Shown here: piece by piece, positions 34,701 through 46,700 of the stretch
Position numbering within the stretch: position 1 is the first letter of the stretch
Layout of the letters: each line of letters begins with the position of its first letter
From: Berberis thunbergii
Lineage: Eukaryota; Streptophyta; Magnoliopsida; Ranunculales; Berberidaceae
Reading direction: 5' to 3'
Length of the DNA: 64,000 nucleotides
Assembly (NCBI GenBank): GCA_003290165.1
Contig: QNQO01000536.1
Coordinates: 310,001-374,000 of the forward strand
Notes under the pieces: model-generated
What the model was told of the DNA's origin: nothing
The model's database searches: none
What the model saw: the letters and a program-made list of their open reading frames with translations, nothing else
Made by a program: the position numbers and the translations under genes

Positions 34701-37700
34701 GCTTATTCTCTTCTCTTCTACTGGTAAAGAAGATCGATGGCGAAGCGATTAAGCCCGAATAACTATAAAGCTCATCGTTCTTTTTTCCTTATCATCTCTC
34801 TTCAGATCTACTTTGAAGCTCATCGTTTGATTTGGGTAAATTTCGAATCTGATTGACAACGAGCCTGCATTTCAGCGTTCTAGATCCACCATGTTTCAGT
34901 TTCTCTGCCACAAGGACGTTAGTTCCTGGCTGCGTCCTCCACTTGGTGACCGAAGTAAATCTTCTTCATTTTGGTCGTTGTTGTTCATCATCTCTTTTTC
35001 TTGATCCCTCATTCTTGATTGATTGTTTGATCCACCTCCGAGGAAGCACATACACACCTCCACCAAGGGCATGAGTTCCCATTTTTTTCTTCTTATTCGC
35101 CTATTTTGTTATTCCCTTATTTGTCTCAAATCCCTCTTTTGTTCTCACAATTGAAAAAGCATAAGTTTCCTTGTTTGTTCTTACAACTAAATTATTCAAA
35201 AAGTATAATATCACAGCAAATCGAGATACCCTTTGGAGAAAAACAAATTGATTGAAGAAAAACAAATCGATTTGCAATGATATTCCACTTTTTGAATAAT
35301 TTAGGGATATGGGTTGTATTTGTTCTTAGTTCTTCTTTAGTGGGTATTACTAAATTATTCGTTCTTCAAGTTATTTGGAGATATGGGTTTTGTTTAGTTT
35401 TGCTTTTATGTTAATTATAAATGACTTTGTTTTGTTCTTAGTTCTTGTTCAGTGGGTATTACTAAAGTTTTGTTGTATTTGATTGACTTTGTTTTGTTTA
35501 TGTTAATTATAAATGCAACCTTTCCAAGTTAATCAAAGATAACTTTGTGTTCTCAGTATGTAATTAGTGGAGAGTTTCCCTATTGCTATTACACAAAATT
35601 TTAGTGCACAAAATTTGTTTACTGCTTGTTGCTGCAACTTGTTGTTGTTGTAGCTCGCAGTTGTTGTTGTAGCTCGCAGTTGTTGTTGTAGCTCGTAATT
35701 GTTGTTGTATGATGAACTATGAATACTGAAATGCTCGTAATTGTCTCAACTGAACAAAGCCTGTTGTTTTTTTTGATGCACATAATTAGTTTGTTGTTTT
35801 TGAAGTTACAACCTATAGATAAATAAATTGTTGTGCACCTGGAACCGTTTGGAACCGGACCGTTCTAAACGATCCGGATTAGGTTCGGTCCCAATGTTGA
35901 AAATGAGGGAATTCGAACCAGATCGGATCCGTTAAATTTAAATAGTTCGAGTTAGATTCTTTCAAATTTGAAACCGATCCGAACCGTGCCCACCCCTGAT
36001 TCAAGTTTGCTCCATGAGGTCAATCAGACTGGGTTTGAATCAATATTAACTCTTTAACTCCAACACAAAAGTTTAAAACCTGACAGATGTTGATGAAAAA
36101 AAACCCACAAATGCCATAAAAAAAAAGAAATCAACAAAAAAAGAAAAGATCAAACTGTTTTGCATTGCCAAAAAAAAAAATCTGAAAGAAGAAGAGATCT
36201 GATGCATACCTTGAAGGATGGAGGAAAAGAGATCGACGTTGCACCTTTAGTTTTTTTCCAAGGTATGTTATTGTTCTTCTTCTCAATCTTCAGTTGTTCT
36301 TCTTCTTCTATTTTCGTTCTTCTTTTTTCAATCTCCTGCAGCTTGCGAAATCACTGAGTTAGGTTTTTTTTTCTCTTATACATACAATAAATCAGCGAGT
36401 CACTGGGCCGATTATGCGATGACTAGCCGATTTCGTGTCAATTTTTATGAGTCCGTGAAACCCCTTGGGATTTCACTCAATCCGGATCGATTGAGTCCCG
36501 TTTACGAATAATCGGCGATGAATTGTTGATTTAATAACATAGGTTGTCTCCTAACCGACACACTACATATTTCAAAACATAGGAGTCATGCACCTCATCT
36601 TCCACACTCGTGCTAATCTATGACACACCCTCTTGTACATTCCATCAATTGCCCTTATGTCAGCAGGGATTCAAGCAAGGGAATTCACATGCTCCATACT
36701 CAAGTGTGGATAAGCCCTCGTGTTAGTTGATTGCCATAGAGACATGAGGGCCCATTATCAAAGTCTTAGATACTATGCCTAAGATCCATAATACAATACA
36801 TCCAAGTGTTGCAAGTTCACCTGAAAATAATATATATATCACAAAGTACGATTATTTTGAGTACACACTTATTTAGTTCTTACTCCCTTCCTACTTGTAC
36901 TTTGTGCTCCCTTGATGAAGTTTGGTTTATCAGGGATTTATTCTTAAGCAAGCAAAATGCTCAGACCTACAAGCCACTAAAAGTTTCATGAGAAATATCA
37001 TTTTTAAGAGGCCCAAAATTTGGGTTACTTGTACGTAGTTTGGCGTCTATTTTGTTATTTCAAAATTTTCTTTTTATATTTCTGCAAGTGGTCGTTAGTT
37101 TTATCAAATATGATGTTGCATGCTTCAATTTAAAAATAAATGAAGATAATAAGCCTAGTGCGACTTATGTCGCTAAGGCACTCGCCTCGCATTGAGCCAC
37201 ATGCATTTTCAAGCATCTGCACGTCACCCGTGTCTTGACTTCTTGATTGCAATGATTCAGAGTGAACATTTGTGACCATAAACAAGTCAATATGAGTTCA
37301 AGCATGGCTTTTTGGTCCCACCTTCTTGTTCTATCTTTATTTATTTATTTTTCAAGTTTCATGCTAGCTCTGGGCAGGACATAAAGAAATTATAGATTCC
37401 ACTAACCCCAACCCTTCACCGGCTCTTCAAATCATAAGTCCCAAACTAGGCTGCAAGACCTTAACCAACATCACTACCCACCCTCTCCTCAACCCTTTCA
37501 ATGAATCCCACATCTTCATACCCTACTCCTCATCCTAATATAGTGATTCCTCCATCACTCAAGTTCTCAGAGATGGTATCCTACTGCCTCATGTGCTTGT
37601 CATCGTAATTTAGGAGGTGAAAGGCTTGCCCTGGTCCCCGTTTATTCAATTTTTCAGCACATTGACCACATCATTATTGACGTTAGGGATTCTCCATATG

Positions 37701-40700
37701 TTTAATTTGATTAGGACTCTCACCTACCTAATTCATCACAGATTTTGAGTCTTCTAATGGCAAGAAACCGTAATTGTGCAACTGGCAATCTTTGGTAGAA
37801 AACATTTGCTTGGTTTAAAATTCTCGTCTCTCTCTCGATGGTTTAACTACCTTATCTATAAGGATATTATGATTATACAATTAGAAGAGTCCAACAGTAT
37901 GGTCATTTATTTACTTTATTTGGATGGTGTCCCATGAGGATTTCGCCAGTAGTCACAGGCAATGCCTAGTGTCACGGGCTTTCTTTTCTCAAGTATTTCT
38001 CGTGCGGCACTAGCAAACTTTGTCCCGACTTATAAAAAAAGCTAGTCAGCCTTGCCCACGAAATACTTAAACTATGGAAAGCTAAGCAAACTAAGAACAC
38101 ACAAGAGAGCTTAAGAGAACTAGAACTTGTATTGCTTGAATTCTCTGAGGTGATTACAACAAATGAGGCCTTAGCCTATTTATACAACTCCACCTCCTTA
38201 ATGGACGGTGGTGATCAGTTTGATCCAACGGTCTACAATGATCTTCTACACACTTCCTTAGAAATATCTAAGGGCTAGAATCCTATGGAATTTTATGGAA
38301 GGTTCTAGAAAACTCTCTAGAACAATGTGGAATACTCTACATTATTTACACTTGCTAACCTCACTTGGCTAGGCAAGAAGATAGTTGTGACATTCTCCCC
38401 CACCTAATCAGGCGACGTCCTCGTTGCCTTCAAATCCTCGTGCGCATGAATTTGCTCCTTGAATTGCCACAAAAGTTGGATTGGCTCCCAGCTAGCTTCA
38501 CTTTTTGGCAATCCCTTTCACTTGACGAGTAGCTCATGTGTGGGAGGTTGGTTGGAATGGCGTACCACACGATCTGACAAGATAGTCTCTACTTCCCTGT
38601 CATGTTGGACCCTCATGCCCATTGGTGCTCTTTGTGAAACTCCTCTGGTTGGATCATCCTGATATTCCTTATACGACTTCAATAGACTCACATGGAAGAC
38701 TAGATGGAATTTGATCCTCGGCGGCAACTCGACTTTGTATGCTTGTTTTCCCACTTTCTTGACTATGGGGAAAGGACCCTCATATCTCCTGATAAGGCCA
38801 CGATGCAGTCCTGAAAGCCTGGCATGAGCATGCATCTTGACAAGCACAAGGTCCCCAACCTGGAACTCTCGAGGTCGTTTCTTCTTGTCGGCCTACTTCT
38901 TCATCCTCTTGGATGCCTTCTCCAGGTAAGCTCGATCCTCATCAGCTTGATCATTCCATCCTTTATCAAACTTATAGGCTGATGAACTCACTCCAGTGTA
39001 GCCAGTGGCAATAAAATTCGGGGTCATAAGTTGTTCCATGACAATCTCAAATGGGCTACGACCCGTCGCTTCACTCTTCTGCAAGTTGAAAGAGAATTCG
39101 GCAACATCCAGCAACTTAGCCCAATCTCACTGGTTGACACTCACATAGTGCCTAAGATATAACTCCAGCAAGACATTCATCATTTTCGTCTGACCATCTG
39201 TTTGAGGATGAAAGCTGGTAGAGAAATTAAGGTCAGTACCCAACAACTTGAACAACTCAGTCCAAAATTTCCTCGTGAACCGAGTATTCCGATCACTGAT
39301 AATAGATTTGGGCGCACCCCAATACTTCACATGTTTGAAGAATAAATGTGCGGCCTGCTCGGCTGTGCACTCCTTGGGTGTGGGAATAAAGGTGGCATAC
39401 TTCGAAAATCTCTCCACGACCACAAGTATCCAATTGCACCCTTCCGATGCGGGCAAACCAACTATAAAATCCAAGGAAACACTCTCCCAAGGTCTCTCTG
39501 GGATGGGGAGAGGTTCAAGTAAGTTGGCAGGCTGACTATTGCTCCACCTTGTCTTGTTGGCATATAAGACAAGTCTTTACATATGCTTAGATATCATCCC
39601 TCATATGTGGCCAATAATGGGAATCTTCCACAAGAGCAAGAGTTCAATGTATATCTGGATGTCCCGCCCACTTGCTATCATGGCATTATTTCAAGACTTC
39701 CTTAGGTTGTCATGAGGTGGAACATAGATTCGTCTTCCCTTAGAGTATATCAAGTCGTCCTCTACCCAAAATCGTCTTGTCTTCCCATCTTTAACGAAAG
39801 ATATGATGGTTTGAGCCATGGAATCATGTGCCAATCTTTCCTTTATGCGTCCCTTCAAGTTGCTTTGAGGTTGACTTATGTCAGCAAGTTCTCATTTTCT
39901 ACTCAAAGCATCCGCAACAATATTAGCCTTGCCAGGCTTGTACTCCAAAATGTAATTGAACTCTGCCAAGAAATCTTTCCATTTAGCTTGTTTTGGTGTG
40001 AGTGTGAGCTTCTTCTGTGTCTAGAAGTAGCTAGTGGCAACATTGTCGGTCTTGACCACAAATTTGCTCCCAAGCAAGTAATGACGCCATGTTCGCAAAC
40101 AATGCACAACTGCAGTCATTTCCTTCTCTTGCATTGTGTACCGCATCTCAGTATCATTGAGCTTCCTACTTTCAAAGGCAATAGGATGTCCTTCTTCCAT
40201 CAATACTCCACTAATAGCAAAATCGAAAGCATCCGTATGTACCTCAAAAGACATAGAATGGTTGGGAAATGCCAACACCGGTTTCTCCACAATTGCCTTC
40301 TTCAATCCTTTGAAAGCGTGTTGGCATTTTGAACTTCAATCCCAACTTCGTCCCTTCTTGAGCAAGTCCGTCAATGGAGCGGTTATGGAATAGTAGTCTT
40401 TGATGAACCTTCTATAATAGTTCACCAAGCCAAGGAAAAATCTTAACTCAGTGACTTTGGTCGGTGGTTCCCACTCTTGGATGACTTGTACCTTGGACCT
40501 GTCCATACAAAGCTTGCCCTTGCCAATGATATGATCCAAGAATGTCACTTCCTTTTGGGCAAATGAACACTTCTCCCTTTTGACATAGAACTCGTTTTCC
40601 TTCAAAGTTTTGAACACTTGCCTCAAGTGATCCACATGTTCCTCCAATGTCTTACTATAGATCACAATGTTATCAAGGTACACAACTACGAACCGATCAA

Positions 40701-43700
40701 GGTAAGGAGCTAGTACCTTATTCATTAGAGTGCAAACTGTGGTCGGTGCATTAGTTAAACCAAATGGCATGACTAAGAATTCGTAAGACCCATACCTTGT
40801 AACACATGTCGTCTTTGGTTCGTCTCCTTTGGCTATGCGGAATTGATAATATTCCGAGCGCAAGTCAAGCTTGGTAAAGTACCTTGCATCACCAAGTTGA
40901 TCAAAGAGATCCGCAATAAGTGGAATCAGGTACTTGTTCTTGATAGTGACCTTGTTGAGTGCCCGATAGTCAATACAAAGCAGTAGGAATCCATCATGTT
41001 TCTTTTGAAATAAGATCGGCGCACCATATGGAGCTTTGGAGGGTCGAATATAACCAGCATCAAGTAAATCCTTCAATTGTCTTCTTATCTCCTCGAGCTC
41101 AAGAGGTGCCATACGATAAGGATCAAATGCGGGTGTTTTGATCCAACTTCTGACTCAATAGCATGATCCACCCCTCCTTGGTGGAAGCTTGTTAGGCAAC
41201 TCGGCAGGCATAACATCCTTGTACTCTTTGAAAACATCTTGGACGGCTTTAGGTGCATTCACCTCTCCATCCATGGGACCTTCATCTTCCTTGAGAGTAG
41301 CCAAGTAAGTAGGCTCATTCCTCTTTACTCCTTTAAAAAGTTGGAGAGCGGACACCATTCTCTCCTTACTCATGTCCCGTACCACGGGCACAATACAAGG
41401 TTGTCCCTTTTCCATGATGCACATGGTGTTGGCATATGGGACCAGGAAAGCCTTCACCATGTCCAAGAAATCAATATCCAAATAGAACTTGTGATCATCA
41501 ATTGGAGCAATAGTTATATCGACTTTACCTCGCCATTGTCCAAACTGAATATCGGTGCCACGAGCTATTCCTTCAATTGGGAGATTTTTAGCATTGACTC
41601 CCTTGATATATCCTTTCTCCTTAGTATATGATAGGCCAATTTCTTCAGCAAGGTCCTTGGTCATGTAGACTATGTCGGCTCCAGTATCCACCATGGCTTT
41701 CAAAGTCTTGTTTTCGATCTCAGTCTCCACGTACATCCTTCCACATGGTAGGAGATTCATTGAGGCGATCCTCCTTTCCTTTTTTGCTTTTTCCTCCATG
41801 ACAAGAGCGGCAAGTTTTCCACGTTTTGGACACTCATATACCCAATGAGGTCCACTACATAAGAAGCAAGATATTTTCTTGGGCGATCTATCTCTTTTCT
41901 CCTTCCCCTTGTCTTTGGAGTTCTTGTGTTCCTTGGAGGACTTCTCTTTGTCTCCCCTACCTTTGCCATCATTACTCGATTTTTTCCCTTGCCCCTTGGA
42001 TGAGTCCTTTCTCTTTAACTCAATCAAGGACTCGACCGCAGCCATAGCCATTACAAGGTCTTGCACAGCTCGCCTCTTCAACTCCAACTTAGCCCAACTC
42101 ATTAGGCCATCAAGGAAGCTAAACAAAACATCATTTTCCCCCATGTCAGGATTCTCCAAGAGCAACTCCGAGAAGTCCTTCACATACTCCCTTATGTGAC
42201 TTTCCTTATGTTGAAGGCGGAGAAGCTTGGCTCTAGCTTCGTTTTGGGCATCCTTCGAGTAGAATTGTCTCTTGAGTTCCTTCTTGAATTCTTCCCAAGT
42301 GTCGATGGTGTACAATCCCTTCTTGACATCATCAGACCTTTTGCGCCACCAAACTGTAGCAACATCATTCAAATATAAGGAGACACTATGTACCTTTACC
42401 GCTTCATCCCTTATGCCAACCGCATCAACTTAGCGTTTCATGTTCCACAAGAAGTTGTCGATCTCCCTTGTACTCCTTGCCCCACCATAGGCCTTAGGTT
42501 TGGGAGCTTCGACTTTGTGAGTGATCGTCCCTTGTGTAGCCCCACCATTGGCTACCGCAGCAATTGCACACATTGAGTTGAGTTTCAAGCTTCTCAACTC
42601 TTTCCTTGTAAGCCTCCATCTCCACATCCTTAGCAACAACTTGGGCCTCCAGGGACTCAATTTTCTTGGACACCATGCTCATTACCACGTTTAGGGCACC
42701 TTGCATCTCTTCACGAAGCTCTTGGTCCTCCCCATTGGACTCTTGCCCCTTGATGCGCTGGTCCATGTCTTTGACTCTCTCCCTCAAGTCGGACATGGTG
42801 GCACACAACTTAGCCAAACTTTCATCCATCGCAGCGATCATGTCCTTCGACTTGTCCTTGCGGACTTTCTCACCTTTGTCGTTGTTGCCAATTGATGGGT
42901 TGTTGACCTCCGACGACATTCTCTTGTGTAGAATGATTTCACCAACCTTGCCAAACCTGGCTCTGATACCAACTGTCACGAGCTTTCTTTTCTCAAGTAC
43001 TTCCCGTGCGGCACTAGTAAACTTTGCCCTAACTTATCAAAGAAAGTTAGTCAACCTTGCTTACGAAAGATTTACTTAGACTATGGAAAGCTAAGCAAGC
43101 TAAGAACACACAAGAGAGCTTAAGAGAACTAGAACTTGTATTGTTTGAATTCTCTGAGGTGATTACAACAAATGAGGCCTTAGCCTATTTATACAACTCC
43201 ACCTCTTCAATGGACGGTGGTGATCAATTTGATCCAACGGTCTACAATGATCTTCTATACACTTCCTTAGAAATATCTAAGGACTAGAATCCTATGAAAC
43301 TCTATGAAATTTTATAGAAGGTTATAAAGAATTTTCTAGAACAATGTGAAATACTCTACATTATTTACACTTGCTAACCTCACTTAGCTAGGCAAGAAGA
43401 TAGTTGTGACACTAGGAGATAACTATTTTTTTTCAATAACGCCATTTTAACTTTTTGTTATAATATATTTAAAAAAAATCACCCATTTCATTATTGATCG
43501 AAGAAGAATGACCAGAGCTCGTTGTTGCCGATCGACAGAGATTTAGACCTCGTCGATTAACAGAGAACGAGAGAAGGAGAATGGAAGAAGACGAAGAATT
43601 GATTGCACTCTCATACGAAGGAAAATGTGTTTTTTTATTAATGTTTTGATGTTTTTGAATTTAATGTTATGAACATGATTTACTTTTTTGTCTCTATAAT

Positions 43701-46700
43701 ACATCAATATTTTATGGGGTATTAAAAATATATTTAACAAAATATTTTGTTATATACCGTTATGAGTCAGTTATCCGTTTTAACTGCATAGGTTATAGTG
43801 GAGAAGTATGGGGAGATGCATCATCACCGGTACACAAAAAGCATTACTTTCTCATATCTATGCTCTATGTCGAAAAACAAAGACGAGTTCCAAAACTTTT
43901 CACCAAGATGATTGGAAATGGGCTGAGAACTGACTTCTGGAGCGACATATGAATGGGCAGCTCTCCTCTCCAATAACAATTTCCTATGATCTTTGCTATT
44001 ATGAGCAAAAAAGGTGTACTACCTGGATCATCTGTCTCACAGTCTCACTTAGGAGTATGGTTCAGCATCTTTCTTCGTAGGGGATTTAGAGGCTGGGAAG
44101 TTCATGCTCTGGTAGAAGTGACAAACCCCATTAACCTAACATCTCTAGACCAATCTGAAGACAAATGACATTGATACCATAAGTCGGGTACCTTCTTTGT
44201 AAATAATTTCTACTACCACTTAACAAGAGTCTTCAACCAACCCACCAACAGATGATTGATTTCAGTTCCCCCTTTGATTGGAAGAAGCAGGTCACTCCAT
44301 TATCAAACTTCCTATTGTGCGAAGCACAAAATATTGTAAAACTTTCTAACCAGCAGGTTGGAACAATCAATCACCTCTTTTTCAGCTGCTCTTATTCTAA
44401 AGAAATGTTGGACAGACTACTAAATGAGTTTGGAGCCAACCTACCAACAGCCATCACCCTCCTGCAATGGATCAACAACTGGAATCTAGATTCTCCAAGC
44501 AACACAATGCAATGGTTTTGAGAGAGCTCCTATAAAAACGCTTTGGACATTGTGGAAAGAGAGGACTAGAAGAACCTGTTTACCCACACTGATCCAATAC
44601 TTCTTCTCAGAGAATTCGAAATAACTCTTTGGTATTGAATTAGAAGACATAATTTGTCTTCATGTATTTTCACTGCAAGTTTGCTTACTTTGTAGTCCTC
44701 AGAGAGCTTCTCACTCTTGCAGGGTTAAATTATTAATCATTATCATGCATCTTGATCATCAGAAAAAAAAGTCCAAAGTTTCTCTTCAAATTGGTAAGTT
44801 CTAAAGTTTTTTCCTCTCACACTCTTCAATTATTCATTCATTTATTTATTTAATGTTTTCACTTACTTCTTCTCCAACTCTTTTTTTATCCTCACTAAGC
44901 CTCAATCCCCTTAAGTTATATTTTTATTGCATACATATATTATTATTTTATCCTTTTTTTTAAATTTCTGTTTGGTAATCGTAAGGCAGGGCCTAGGCAC
45001 CTCAGACAATATAGCTTAGTAATTCTTATAATTGAAAGAAAGGTTGATGCCAATAAATTCAATCCATCTATAAACAAAAAGATGTTCATTGAGCAGTATC
45101 AAAGGTGTTATCTAGTATTTATTTAATTTATTATTTATTTTTTGTAAATTTATTAGAATTTCAGACACTGTTGAACCAATTTGGATTTACTTGCATTTTC
45201 TTTTTCCTTCTCTATGGGAGATGAATCTTAATAAAGTCATATCATTTTGTCAATAAATAAATAAATAAAGAAAGTTGTTAAACTAATTTGTTATAGGATT
45301 ATCCCCAACTGCTTTCCATGCAAAAACTTGCATTGTGAATGTTAACTTTTGTGATATCTGCTTATAACAGTGTTGTAACTTGAATTTCATGTCTGTTGCA
45401 GCATGTGGAGATTCCAGTTCCAACTCCAAAGAAAGATGAGATTTTACTTAAACTGGAAGCAACAAGTCTAAACCCTGTTGATTGGAAAATTCAGAAAGGC
45501 TTGCTCCGCCCCCTTTTCCCGCGCAAGTTTCCATACATACCTGGTACTTTAAACTTTCAAGCACTTGGCTATTCGACTTGTTGTTACTCAAGATCTTAAT
45601 TTATGTTTGTTATAGTTCCCAATCTCTGACATTCTTTATGCTTCATTTTGTAGCCTTCTTAATTTGATTATGTTTATCAGTTTCTGGTCATGTGCATCAC
45701 AATATTATTGTTCTGTTAGAAGTTTTGTTACTTGTTGAAACTACAAAAACTTAACACATATTATGGACTATATAAAGAAAAGAGAAGAGCGCTGGTGATG
45801 GAGAAATTCACCAAGCTCTGCCCAAACTAGTATAACCTGTACAAAATGTATCGCCTCGGTATCGCTGTCCAGCTAAACATACTGATAGCATAAGGAACAC
45901 CCCTAAGAGGAGCCCATGTTTACCTGTATCCACATTTCCACTCTTTTATCTCTAATCATCTGATTAGTGTTGGGTCTTGTGCCTTTAACTCTTCAGAAAT
46001 CCTTTTGTTTCCTTTGTTCCACATTTTCAGTTACCACACTGCTGTATGAAGCAATCTTTCCCATAACCCCTCTTCCATTCAATGTAACCTCAGTATTGAA
46101 GTAGTTACTATTGTTCCATTGTGTTACCACCTCACTGTATAGGTTAAAACCAGTAACATTGTAGCCAAAGTCCTTCAACAATTTATCCCATATCTTCACT
46201 GTGATTCTGCATTTGAGTAGCACGTGGGGTCTGTAGATTCTTCTATGGAAACCAGATCGATCATAGAAGTCAACAAGATCAAGAAGTGAACTGCTTGACC
46301 AGATGGTTTTATGCTGCTTCCTCACTTTAAAACTTTGATCACCTTGGGTAGATGTGGAGCTATGAACATGTAACATGATTTTAACGTAAACTTCTTTGCT
46401 TTGTCTTCCTAAATCCATTTGTCTGTAAGCACACTTGACTTCAGTCCATTTATCAATCTGCAAATTGTTTCATTTCGTAACTGTGAGAGCCTGTCTGAAG
46501 CTTCCTTGCACATCTCTGCTCATTTGTCACATAAACTATCCGAGGCAGCCTGTTTGTTCTATGGCGTATTATGAATCAAAGGAAAAGACAGATTGAGGAG
46601 TCTAGCCTTTGGCCAGTGGTGCCCACAGAAGTTTACTCTGTTCCCTTTATAAACTCCGGAAGATGTACACAAGAAGTTTCATGGTGCATTGTTCCCTTTG

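Larger units (their letters stand above)
33238..36542. mobile_element. Putative 3.3-kb TIR transposon remnant in intron 1
   Basis: Ends CTATGTTATTTTATCGGCGA and AATAACATAG with a nearby inverted ATCGGCGAT. Both ends are rich in GATTAATCGG-like motifs (33250-33420 and 36390-36520). No target duplication or transposase was found. A hAT element (34402-35998) is nested inside. Boundaries are tentative. Confidence 0.45.
37970..43411 (-). mobile_element. Structurally complete Ty3/gypsy chromovirus in intron 1, antisense to the host gene
   Basis: 5.4-kb minus-strand element with both LTRs (5' LTR 42974-43411, 3' LTR 37970-38392), a Met-tRNA primer site, gag, protease, RT, RNase H, integrase, C-terminal chromodomain and a polypurine tract. 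LTRs start TGTCACG and end GTGACA, flanked by CTAG on both sides (37966-37969 and 43412-43415); the full 5-bp duplication is not exact. The LTRs differ at roughly 8% of positions by eye plus a short slippage indel. The coding region has at least five nonsense codons, frameshifts and an altered RT catalytic motif, so it cannot move on its own. Confidence 0.93.

Noticed and set aside
39712..40332. 206-codon plus-strand open frame
   Set aside because: It is the antisense of the minus-strand RNase H/RT of the gypsy element; the minus strand carries the recognisable motifs.
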